Assembly: GCF_002198675.1 (NCBI RefSeq)
Contig: NZ_MWLL01000200.1
Location: forward strand, 1-34,584
DNA: 34,584 nt
Direction of reading: 5' to 3'
Source: Kineosporia sp. R_H_3
Lineage (GTDB): Bacteria; Actinomycetota; Actinomycetes; Actinomycetales; Kineosporiaceae
Shown piece after piece: positions 9,404 to 16,744 of this stretch (its first letter is position 1; every line of letters begins with the position of its first letter). Below the pieces are notes generated by a model. It did not search any database. It was not told where the DNA came from and was given only the letters and a program-made list of their open reading frames with translations. Both the position numbers and the translations under genes were made by a program.

Positions 9404-9589
9404 ATGGACGCTGCGCAGAAGGTCTGGTCGGGGGCGGAGCTCGCGGGGTTGTCGCCGGCGCAGGACCAGGCGGTCTTCGACGCCGCCGTGCTGACGAGCC
9501 TCGAACCGATCTCACCGGACTTCCTCGCCCGCGTCCGCAGCGGCCTCCTCGACCAGATCGCGGCGTCCGACGCCCGTCCCGCGGGGTGA
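9404..9589 (+). CDS. small acidic protein, antitoxin-like first gene of a pair
   Basis: A 61-residue protein starting MDAAQKVWSGAELAGLSPAQ. It is largely helical and acidic with a short basic tail. ATG with GGGAGGGAG upstream. Its stop overlaps the start of the next gene in a GTGA junction, so the two are translationally coupled. A small helical protein coupled to a compact beta-rich partner is the arrangement of many type II toxin-antitoxin units. I do not recognise a DNA-binding fold with certainty. Confidence 0.55.
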   Translation: MDAAQKVWSGAELAGLSPAQDQAVFDAAVLTSLEPISPDFLARVRSGLLDQIAASDARPAG

Positions 9590-9897
9590 CGACCGGCCGC
9601 CGCCAGGTCCGCGCCACCCCGGCCTTCTTCGACCAGCTCGACCGGCTGCTGCCCGCCGAGCCGGCCGGTGACGGCCGCCCGACCCGCGGGGAGTTCGACA
9701 CCTTCGAGCTGCTCAAGATCGTCGACCGCTTCGCCGCGGGCTTCGACGCGCTGCCGCAGATCCTGCCCGGCCGCCCGGAGTACCGGGTGCTCGTCACCGT
9801 CGGCCGGCTGGTCCCGATGGTCGCCGTCGTCGCCCGCCTCGGCGCGGACGGCGCCGTGGAGCTCGTCAGCGTGCACATGGAGCTGCCTGCGGGCTGA
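9586..9897 (+). CDS. compact RelE/ParE-like protein, possible toxin
   Basis: A 103-residue protein. RRQVRATPAFFDQLDRLLP at the N-terminus resembles the first strand and helix of RelE/ParE proteins. The C-terminal half (YRVLVTVGRLVPMVAVVARL, then VELVSVHMEL) has the alternating strands expected of that fold. Canonical catalytic residues of RelE are not evident, so a gyrase-type (ParE) or inactive member is possible. The start is the GTG overlapping the upstream stop. The 13-bp gap to the convergent MFS gene leaves no room for a further gene. Function is inferred from size, coupling and pattern only. Confidence 0.5.
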   Translation: MTTGRRQVRATPAFFDQLDRLLPAEPAGDGRPTRGEFDTFELLKIVDRFAAGFDALPQILPGRPEYRVLVTVGRLVPMVAVVARLGADGAVELVSVHMELPAG

Positions 9898-9909
9898 GCC
9901 GGCCCGGGG

Positions 9910-11190
9910 TCAGGTCCCGGCCGGGCGCTCCGCCGTCCCCTCCGGCCGCAACCGCGCGAGCAGCCCGCCGGCCGGCAGCAGCAGCGCCGCCGACACGAGC
10001 AGCGCGACCGGGATCGACGTCCGGGACGCGAGCGCCCCGAGCGGCGGGCCGCCGGCGACCTGGCCGACGGCGTCCATCTGGCTGTTCACCGACAGCACCG
10101 TCGCGCGCGACGCCGAGTCGACGTTGCGGTTGAGCCAGGCCGCCTCGATGGGGCCCGCGAGGGAGCGGGCGGCATCCCGGAGCCACTTCGCGACCATGAC
10201 CGGCCACAGGCTGCCGAGCAGGGCCAGCCCGACCACGCCCGCGGCCTGCACGCCGACCAGGCCGGCGAGCAGCACGTTCGGGTGCGGGTCGGCGACGACC
10301 CGCTCGGCGTACCGGTTGACGACGAGGCTCACGACGAGCGAGAGGGCCGCGCTCACGAGGGCGAAGAGGGTGAACGCGCCGACCGCGCCGCTGCCCTGGC
10401 CGAGCCCCGGCACGTCCGGCAGGTCGAAGCCGGCCACGACGCGCGGAACCCACAACCGGTCCACCGCCTCGCTCGCGAGCCCGAGCACGAGGCTCACGAC
10501 GAGGAAGGTGCGGACGACGCGGCGCGAGCGGGCCTGGTGCAGCCCGTCGCGCAGCGTGCGGCGCATCGCGGCGAACGTCTCGCGCTCCTCGCGCGGCGCC
10601 GGGCTGAAGTTGCGCTCCGGCATGACGACGGCGAGCACCAGCGCCAGCAGCACGTAGCCGGCACCCGCGACGAGCAGCGGGACGGCGAGCCCCACGAGCG
10701 CGACGGCACCGGCGAGCAGGGTGCCGAGGAACGTCATCGCCAGGCCGATCTGGGTGGCCCGGGTGAACAGCGGACGGACGGCGTCCTCGCCGACCTCGTC
10801 GGTGACCCAGGCCTCCGTCGCGCCGGACGTGAACGTGTACCCGATGCCCCACACGACCTGGGCGAGGAGCACCGCCCACAGCTCGGGCACGGCCCCCTGG
10901 AGCACGAGCCCGGCCCCCATGACCGCGAACCCGATGATCACCGAGAGCCGTCGGGAGTACAGGTCGGCGACGATCCCGGTCGGGATCTCCCCGAGGAAGC
11001 ACGTGAGCTCCATCGCCGTCCCGACGAGGACCATCTCGAACGGCGACAGCCCGACGACCTCGACCTGGTAGAGCAGGTTGAGGGTGAACCCGAGCGTCCA
11101 GAACAGGGACGAGAAGGTCTCCAGCGCGTAGTAGACGCGCGCAGCGTCGCCCCGCGCGCGACCGCCTCCGGCGGCGTGGATCTCGGGCAC
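9910..11190 (-). CDS. MFS transporter
   Basis: A 426-residue major facilitator protein with about 12 membrane helices. The loop between helices 2 and 3 reads GIVADLYSRRLSVIIG, matching the family's G-x3-D-x-xRR signature, and a basic central loop lies near residues 195-215. It could export or import a small molecule. It is divergent from mftA across a 249-bp intergenic region, so a link with mycofactocin or its substrates is possible but unproven. GTG start; no clear ribosome binding site. The end is convergent with the RelE-like gene. Confidence 0.88.
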   Translation of the reverse strand: MPEIHAAGGGRARGDAARVYYALETFSSLFWTLGFTLNLLYQVEVVGLSPFEMVLVGTAMELTCFLGEIPTGIVADLYSRRLSVIIGFAVMGAGLVLQGAVPELWAVLLAQVVWGIGYTFTSGATEAWVTDEVGEDAVRPLFTRATQIGLAMTFLGTLLAGAVALVGLAVPLLVAGAGYVLLALVLAVVMPERNFSPAPREERETFAAMRRTLRDGLHQARSRRVVRTFLVVSLVLGLASEAVDRLWVPRVVAGFDLPDVPGLGQGSGAVGAFTLFALVSAALSLVVSLVVNRYAERVVADPHPNVLLAGLVGVQAAGVVGLALLGSLWPVMVAKWLRDAARSLAGPIEAAWLNRNVDSASRATVLSVNSQMDAVGQVAGGPPLGALASRTSIPVALLVSAALLLPAGGLLARLRPEGTAERPAGT

Positions 11191-11344
11191 GGGCGGACGC
11201 TACCGAGCAGCGGGCGCCGGGGTCGACACGGTTGCCGGGCGCCGCACGACGCCGTCCCGGCCCCGCACCGGCCGCCGGGCACCCGGCTCTCCTTCCGGAC
11301 AGGTACGGACCTGCCCTGACAGACCGTTCGACGCAGCGACCCTT

Positions 11345-11439
11345 CCTTTTCGTCACCGGGTGCAGTTAATCTCGACCCCACGCCGCAGGACGTTGGTCCC
11401 GGCCGCAGGTGATGCACCGTCGCGCACCCAGGAGGAACC
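11345..11439 (+). promoter_or_regulatory. mftA leader: weak -10 candidate and strong ribosome binding site
   Basis: The intergenic region between the MFS gene and mftA holds TAATCT at 11367-11372, a plausible -10 box, without a convincing -35. AGGAGG at 11430-11435 lies 4 nt before the mftA GTG. A short repeat CAGGT-ACGG-ACCTG lies near 11300. No clear MftR palindrome was found by eye. Confidence 0.3.
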
Positions 11440-11562
11440 GTGAACGAGCCCACCACGAAGGACGTCGTCGAGACCGACGCCGTCGCCCCCGCGGCCGACG
11501 AGGCCACCGTCGAGACCCTCGTCGAGGACGTCTCGATCGACGGGATGTGCGGCGTCTACTGA
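11440..11562 (+). CDS. mftA: mycofactocin precursor peptide MftA
   Basis: A 40-residue peptide beginning with GTG after AGGAGG. The leader is acidic (ETDAVAPAADEATVETLVED) and the core ends in IDGMCGVY. The C-terminal Val-Tyr dipeptide is the part that MftC decarboxylates and crosslinks and MftE later releases as the precursor of AHDP, the premycofactocin scaffold. The ending is the family's diagnostic signature, so the assignment is secure despite the small size. mftB follows after 28 bp. Confidence 0.97.
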   Translation: MNEPTTKDVVETDAVAPAADEATVETLVEDVSIDGMCGVY

Positions 11563-11590
11563 CGCCGCACCCCGTGCCCCGGCGAGCGTC

Positions 11591-11962
11591 GTGACGCTCC
11601 CCGCCGAGGCCGGCAGCCCGACGGGCCCCCTTCCCGACGCCCGGTCCGACCCTCGATCCGGGTCGGCCGCGACCCCCTCTGCGCCAACGGGTTTCGACCT
11701 GGACGTGGCGTGGCGGCTGCATGCGCAGGTCGCGGTGCGGCCGGAGCCGTTCGGGGCGTTGCTCTACCACTTCGGGACCCGTCGGCTGTCGTTCCTCAAG
11801 GACCCCCTGCTCACGGACGCCGTCCGGTCGCTGCCCGACCATGCGACCGCGCGGGCGGCGTGCGTGGCCGCAGGCGTGCCCGACCCGGTACCGGCCGACG
11901 TGGCCGGCGCCCTGGAGACCCTGGCGCAGACCGGGATGATCGTGCGGAGGGACCCATCATGA
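11591..11962 (+). CDS. mftB: mycofactocin chaperone MftB (RRE protein)
   Basis: A 123-residue protein of the PqqD-like RiPP-recognition-element fold. It binds the MftA leader and presents it to MftC. The conserved part starts near residue 34 with FDLDVAWRLHAQVAVRPEPF and continues GALLYHFGTRRLSFLK. The first 33 residues are low-complexity and exceed the usual family length of about 90-100, so a later start is possible. The stop overlaps the mftC start in an ATGA junction, indicating translational coupling. Confidence 0.95.
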   Translation: MTLPAEAGSPTGPLPDARSDPRSGSAATPSAPTGFDLDVAWRLHAQVAVRPEPFGALLYHFGTRRLSFLKDPLLTDAVRSLPDHATARAACVAAGVPDPVPADVAGALETLAQTGMIVRRDPS

Positions 11963-13281
11963 GCGGGACGACGGTCACCGAGGACCGCCCGGGCCGGGCC
12001 ACGGCCACGCCGACGGCCACGCTGACGGCACCGACGCCGGCCCCGAAGCTGGTGGACCTGTTCGAGCAGGGCCTGCAGTCGCCGATCTGCCTCACGTGGG
12101 AGCTCACCTACGCGTGCAACCTGTCGTGCGTGCACTGCCTGTCGAGCTCCGGACGGCGTGACCCGCGGGAGCTGTCGACCGCGGAGTGCTTCGCCGTCAT
12201 CGACGAGCTGCAGCGGATGCAGGTGTTCTACGTGAACATCGGCGGCGGCGAGCCGACGGTCCGCCCGGACTTCTGGGAGATCGTCGACTACGCGACCGCG
12301 CACCAGGTCGGGGTGAAGTTCTCCACGAACGGCGTGAAGATCACCCCCGAGGTCGCGGCACGGCTCGCCGCCAGCGACTACGTCGACGTCCAGATCTCCC
12401 TCGACGGCGCGACGGCGGACGTCAACGACCACGTCCGCGGGCCCGGGTCCTACGCGACCGCCGTCCGCGCCATGGAGAACCTCGCCGAGGCCGGGATGAC
12501 CGGCTTCAAGATCTCCGTCGTCGCGACCCGGCACAACATCGGCCAGCTCGACGCGTTCAAGGCCCTCGCGGACCGGTACTCGGCGACCCTGCGGATCACC
12601 CGGCTGCGCCCGTCCGGGCGCGGCGCGGACTCCTGGGACGACCTGCACCCGCTGCCCGGCCAGCAGCGCGAGCTCTACGACTGGCTCGTCGCGAACACGA
12701 CGGGGCCGGACGGCGCCCCGGTCGACACGGTGCTCACCGGGGACTCGTTCTTCCACCTCGCCGCCTACGGCGACGCGCTCCCCGGCCTCAACCTCTGCGG
12801 CGCGGGCCGGGTCGTGTGCCTCATCGACCCGGTCGGCGACGTCTACGCCTGCCCGTTCGCGATCCACGACTCGTTCAGGGCCGGCAACGTCCGCGACGCC
12901 GGTGGCTTCACCGGGGTCTGGCGCACCAGCGACCTCTTCGCCGACCTGCGGATCCCGCAGAAGGGCGGCACCTGCACGTCCTGCTCCGCCTACGGCACCT
13001 GCCGCGGCGGCTGCATGGCCGCGAAGTTCTTCACGGGCCTGCCCCTGGACGGCCCCGACCCGGAGTGCGTCAAGGGCTACGGCGAGACCGCCCTGGCGGC
13101 GCTCGACGCGGCCGACCTGGCCGCCGTCCCGAAGCCCGACCAGGACCACTCGCACCGCACGACCCGCGCGGCCCGCCCCGTTCCCGTGACGATCGGTCGC
13201 ACGGCGCCGACGTCGACCCGCGCCGTGAGCGCCTGCGAGGACGACCCGCTCGCAGGCTTCTCACCGCGCCTCACCGGCTGA
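11959..13281 (+). CDS. mftC: mycofactocin radical SAM maturase MftC
   Basis: A 440-residue radical SAM/SPASM enzyme. The SAM-cluster motif is CNLSCVHC (Cys53, Cys57, Cys60), followed by the GGGEPT loop. Auxiliary-cluster cysteines appear near residues 278-300 (LCGAGRVVC, YACPF) and in the SPASM stretch CTSCSAYGTCRGGC at about 338-352. It decarboxylates the MftA C-terminal tyrosine and then forms the Val-Tyr crosslink. The protein carries a Thr/Pro-rich N-terminal extension of about 30 residues and a C-terminal tail of about 60 residues beyond the SPASM domain. It is coupled to mftB. Confidence 0.96.
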   Translation: MSGTTVTEDRPGRATATPTATLTAPTPAPKLVDLFEQGLQSPICLTWELTYACNLSCVHCLSSSGRRDPRELSTAECFAVIDELQRMQVFYVNIGGGEPTVRPDFWEIVDYATAHQVGVKFSTNGVKITPEVAARLAASDYVDVQISLDGATADVNDHVRGPGSYATAVRAMENLAEAGMTGFKISVVATRHNIGQLDAFKALADRYSATLRITRLRPSGRGADSWDDLHPLPGQQRELYDWLVANTTGPDGAPVDTVLTGDSFFHLAAYGDALPGLNLCGAGRVVCLIDPVGDVYACPFAIHDSFRAGNVRDAGGFTGVWRTSDLFADLRIPQKGGTCTSCSAYGTCRGGCMAAKFFTGLPLDGPDPECVKGYGETALAALDAADLAAVPKPDQDHSHRTTRAARPVPVTIGRTAPTSTRAVSACEDDPLAGFSPRLTG

Positions 13282-13294
13282 GCAGGAGACTCCA

Positions 13295-14470
13295 ATGGCA
13301 CGCACCGAGTGGTTCGAGACCGTCGCCGTCGCGCAGACGCTCGCGAAGAAGCGGCTCCCGAAGAGCGTCTACATGGCCCTGGTCGCGGGGTCCGAGAAGG
13401 GCACCACCCTCGACGACAACCTCGCGGCGTTCACCGAGCTCGGGTTCGCGCCGCACGTCGCCGCGACGAAGCCGAACCGCGACCTGTCGACGCGGGTCAT
13501 GGGCCAGGACGTCGCCCTGCCGGTCCTCATCTCCCCGACCGGGGTGCAAGCCGTCCACCCGGACGGCGAGGTCGCCGTCGCCCGTGCGGCCGCCGCCCGC
13601 GGCGTCGCGATGGGTCTGTCGTCGTTCGCGTCCAAGCCCGTCGAGGAGGTCGTCGCCGCCAACCCGAAGACCTTCTTCCAGGTCTACTGGTGCGGCTCGA
13701 AGGACGACATGGTGGCCCGCCTCGACCGTGCCCGGGCGGCCGGTGTGCAGGGCGTCATCGTCACCCTCGACTGGTCGTTCTCGCACGCCCGGGACTGGGG
13801 CTCCCCGAAGATCCCCGACCGGATCGACCTGAGGACGATCGTCACCCGGATGCCCGAGGCCGTCGTCCGGCCGCGGTGGTTCCTCGAGTGGGCCAGGACG
13901 TTGAAGCCGCCGGGCCTCGAGGTCCCGAACATGGCGCTGCCCGGCGGGCCGACCCCGACGTTCTTCGGCGCCTACGGCGAGTGGATGGGCACGCCGCCGC
14001 CGACCTGGGACGACATCGCCTGGCTGCGCAAGCAGTGGGACGGCCCGTTCATGCTCAAGGGCATCATCCGGGCCGACGACGCCCGCCGTGCCGTCGACGC
14101 CGGGGTCTCGGCGATCTCGGTGTCCAACCACGGCGGCAACAACCTCGACGGCACGCCCGCCTCGATCCGCGCCCTGCCGACGGTCGCCGAGGCCGTCGGC
14201 GACCAGGTCGAGATCCTCCTCGACGGCGGGGTCCGCCGCGGCAGCGACGTCGTCAAGGCCCTCGCCCTGGGGGCCAAGGCCTGCATGATCGGCCGCGCCT
14301 ACCTGTGGGGCCTCGGCGCGAACGGCCAGACCGGCGTCGAGAACGTCCTCGACATCTTCCGCAACGGCATCGACTCCGCGCTCATGGCGCTCGGCAAGGA
14401 GAAGGTCACCGACCTCGGGCCGGACGACGTCCTCGTGCCGGACGGGTTCGTCCGGCGGCTCGGCGTCTGA
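13295..14470 (+). CDS. mftD: mycofactocin FMN oxidoreductase MftD
   Basis: A 391-residue FMN-dependent alpha-hydroxy-acid dehydrogenase-like enzyme. The catalytic-His segment ISVSNHGGNNLDGTP and the phosphate-binding segment GGVRRGSDVVKALALGAKA are clear. In the pathway MftD oxidatively deaminates AHDP to the redox-active alpha-keto amide (premycofactocin). ATG with AGGAG 6 nt upstream, 13 bp after mftC. It is convergent with mftR, with 21 bp between the stops, so it ends the mftABCD transcript. Confidence 0.95.
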   Translation: MARTEWFETVAVAQTLAKKRLPKSVYMALVAGSEKGTTLDDNLAAFTELGFAPHVAATKPNRDLSTRVMGQDVALPVLISPTGVQAVHPDGEVAVARAAAARGVAMGLSSFASKPVEEVVAANPKTFFQVYWCGSKDDMVARLDRARAAGVQGVIVTLDWSFSHARDWGSPKIPDRIDLRTIVTRMPEAVVRPRWFLEWARTLKPPGLEVPNMALPGGPTPTFFGAYGEWMGTPPPTWDDIAWLRKQWDGPFMLKGIIRADDARRAVDAGVSAISVSNHGGNNLDGTPASIRALPTVAEAVGDQVEILLDGGVRRGSDVVKALALGAKACMIGRAYLWGLGANGQTGVENVLDIFRNGIDSALMALGKEKVTDLGPDDVLVPDGFVRRLGV

Positions 14471-14491
14471 CGGGTGGCCGGCTCGTCCGGG

Positions 14492-15151
14492 TCAGGGCCG
14501 CAGGCCGTGCCAGACGGACGTGCCGGCCGCCGGGGGCGGCCCTCCCGCAGCCGGTGCCGCGGCGTCGAAACCCGTTGCCAGCGCGGCGAACGCGGCGTCG
14601 ATGAGCGGCTCGAGATCGGCACCGGGCTCGGTGAGCCACTGCTCGTAGGCCGCGACGCTCGTCGCGAGGGCGAGGTGCCCGACGAGCCGCGGGAGCAGGC
14701 TGCCCGCGGGGTGCCCCGAGCGCCGCGCCGCGAACTCCTCGACGACCTCGCGCCACGCGGCGTACCGCAGCGTCGAGTGCGCCTGCAGCGCGGGGACGGT
14801 GAGGATGAGCTGCATCCGGCGCCGGTGCTGCACCACGGCCTCGCCCTCGACGCGGTTGAACGCGACGACGGCCTGGCGCAGCGCCTGCATCATCGGCTCG
14901 CCGTCCCGTGCCGTGAGCTCGGCGCGGAACTGCGCGAGGTGGACGTCGAAGTCGCCCCAGACGAGGTCGTTCTTCGAGCGGTGGTAGCGGAAGAACGTGC
15001 GCTTGCTGATGCCCGCCGCCGCGGCCACGTCCTCGAGCGTCGTCTCGTCGAAACCGTGCTGCGTGAACAGGTCGAAGGCGATCTGCTCGAGCCGGCCGGC
15101 CGACGTGCTCGGCGGGCGCCCGGCGCGCGGGGAGACGACGTCGGCGGCCAC
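14492..15151 (-). CDS. mftR: mycofactocin TetR-family regulator MftR
   Basis: A 219-residue TetR-type repressor. The helix-turn-helix lies at about residues 15-65 with FTQHGFDETTLEDVAAAAGI followed by SKRTFFRYHRSKNDL, a pattern typical of mycofactocin-locus regulators. The rest is a helical ligand-binding domain. MftR of mycobacteria responds to acyl-CoA and controls the mft genes; that is family knowledge. I chose the GTG at 15151 because GAGGAGGGA lies 7 nt upstream, rather than the GTG at 15217. Unusually it sits between mftD and mftE on the opposite strand, divergent from the SDR gene, whose promoter it may share. Confidence 0.9.
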   Translation of the reverse strand: MAADVVSPRAGRPPSTSAGRLEQIAFDLFTQHGFDETTLEDVAAAAGISKRTFFRYHRSKNDLVWGDFDVHLAQFRAELTARDGEPMMQALRQAVVAFNRVEGEAVVQHRRRMQLILTVPALQAHSTLRYAAWREVVEEFAARRSGHPAGSLLPRLVGHLALATSVAAYEQWLTEPGADLEPLIDAAFAALATGFDAAAPAAGGPPPAAGTSVWHGLRP

Positions 15152-15246
15152 GTGGCTCCCTCCTCGCACCTCTGCGGCGGGGCGACCCGCCGGGCGCCAC
15201 GGCGGCACCCGGGCCACATCATCGCGCGCTGCGCCACAGTGGTGCC

Positions 15247-16050
15247 ATGACCGCCACCGACCACGCCCGCCCGGTCGCCGTCGTCACGGGGGCCGCCCGC
15301 GGTATCGGTGCCGCGACGGCCGTCGGGCTCGCCCGGGCCGGCTGGGACCTCGTGCTCGGGGACGTCCCGGCACCGGACGCCGTCCCCGGGCTCACCTACC
15401 CGCTCGCCTCGGCGGAGGACCTCGCCGCCAGCGCTGCCGCCTGCCGCGCGGCCGGGGCGGACGTCGTCCACGCACCGTGCGACGTCCGGCGGCCGGACGA
15501 CGTCGCGCACCTCGTCGGGCTCGCCGGGGACCGGCTCGTCGCGGCCGTCGCGGTCGCCGGGATCCTCGGGGCCGAGGGGCCGGCGTGGGACCTGACCCCG
15601 GAGGACCTCGACCGCGACCTCTCGGTGAACCTGCACGGTGTCGCCAACCTGGCCCGGGCCGCCTGCCCGGTGCTGCTGGCCGCCGCCCCGGCGCGCGGCC
15701 GGTTCGTCGCGGTCGTGTCGTCGGCCGGCACCCGGGGGCTACCGCGGCTGGCGTCCTACGTGGCCGCCAAGCACGCCGCGCTCGGGTACGTCCGGTCGCT
15801 CGCCGCGGACCTCGCCCCGTTCGGGGTCACCGCGAACGCCGTCATGCCCGGCAGCACCCGGACGGCGATGCTCACCCGCACCGCCGCCGCGTACGGCCTG
15901 GACGACGTCGAGCGGTTCGCCCCGAGCCAGCGGCTCGGCCGGCTGCTCGAGCCCGCGGAGCCGGCCGCGGCGGTCGTCTGGCTGTGCTCGGAGGCGGCGT
16001 CCGCGGTGACCGGGACGGCGCTCGAGGTCGACGGCGGGTTCGTCGGGTGA
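15247..16050 (+). CDS. mycofactocin-associated SDR family dehydrogenase
   Basis: A 267-residue short-chain dehydrogenase. The cofactor loop is TGAARGIG (residues 14-21). Catalytic residues are Asn128, Ser158/159, Tyr171 and Lys175 (YVAAK). Its position inside the mft locus and overall pattern match the SDR subfamily found next to mycofactocin genes, in which nicotinamide is tightly held and mycofactocin acts as electron acceptor. The substrate is unknown. ATG start at 15247, 95 bp from the divergent mftR start. mftE follows 13 bp later on the same strand. Confidence 0.88.
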   Translation: MTATDHARPVAVVTGAARGIGAATAVGLARAGWDLVLGDVPAPDAVPGLTYPLASAEDLAASAAACRAAGADVVHAPCDVRRPDDVAHLVGLAGDRLVAAVAVAGILGAEGPAWDLTPEDLDRDLSVNLHGVANLARAACPVLLAAAPARGRFVAVVSSAGTRGLPRLASYVAAKHAALGYVRSLAADLAPFGVTANAVMPGSTRTAMLTRTAAAYGLDDVERFAPSQRLGRLLEPAEPAAAVVWLCSEAASAVTGTALEVDGGFVG

Positions 16051-16063
16051 CGGCGGGCGTCAC

Positions 16064-16744
16064 GTGCGGCTGACCGACGCGCTGTCCCCGGACGTCGAGG
16101 CGGCCGCCCGCGGTGCGCTCGTCGTCCCGCTCGGGTCGCTCGAGCAGCACGGCCCGCACCTGCCGCTCGCGACGGACACCCTCGTCGCCTCGGCCGTCGC
16201 CGAACGGCTGGCCGCCGTCCGGCCCGGCGCGGCGCTGGCCCCCGCGGTGCCGTTCGGCGCGAGCGGCGAGCACGCCGGGTTCGCGGGCACGGTCTCGATC
16301 GGGACGCAAGCGCTGCGACTGCTCCTCGTCGAGCTGCTCCGGGACGTGACGTCGACCTGGCCCGCGGTGCTGCTCGTCAACGGTCACGGCGGCAACGCCG
16401 AGGCGGTCGCAGGGGCGGTCCGGCTGGGCCTCGGCGAGGGCCGCGCGGTCGCCGCGGTTCACCTCGGGCTGCCCGGCATGGACGCGCACGCCGGGCGCTC
16501 GGAGACCTCGCTCCTGCTCCACCTGGCCCCGCACCTCGTCGCCCTGGAGCGGGCCGAGCCGGGGCCCACCGCTCCCGTCGCCGACCTGCTGCCGCGGCTG
16601 CGCGCCGAGGGGGTGCGCGGGGTCAGCCCGAACGGCGTCCTCGGCGACCCGACGGGCGCGACCGCCGCCGAGGGCGAGCGCCTGCTCGCAGGGCTCGTCG
16701 AGCGCGCGGTCGAGGCCTACGACCGGCTCGTGGAGGGCGGCTGA
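16064..16744 (+). CDS. mftE: mycofactocin peptidase MftE (creatininase family)
   Basis: A 226-residue creatininase-fold metallopeptidase. Metal-ligand motifs are visible in PLGSLEQHGPHLPLATD (about residues 22-38), the second segment FGASGEHAGFAGT and NGHGGN (about 107-112). It cleaves modified MftA to release the Val-Tyr-derived AHDP. The start is a GTG 13 bp after the SDR stop. Its last 28 bp overlap the 3' end of mftF, which runs in the opposite direction. Confidence 0.93.
   Translation: MRLTDALSPDVEAAARGALVVPLGSLEQHGPHLPLATDTLVASAVAERLAAVRPGAALAPAVPFGASGEHAGFAGTVSIGTQALRLLLVELLRDVTSTWPAVLLVNGHGGNAEAVAGAVRLGLGEGRAVAAVHLGLPGMDAHAGRSETSLLLHLAPHLVALERAEPGPTAPVADLLPRLRAEGVRGVSPNGVLGDPTGATAAEGERLLAGLVERAVEAYDRLVEGG

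Noticed and set aside
12186-13832. Plus-strand open frame spanning mftC and mftD
   Set aside because: Arg/Pro-rich shadow frame; the real frames carry the radical SAM and FMN motifs.
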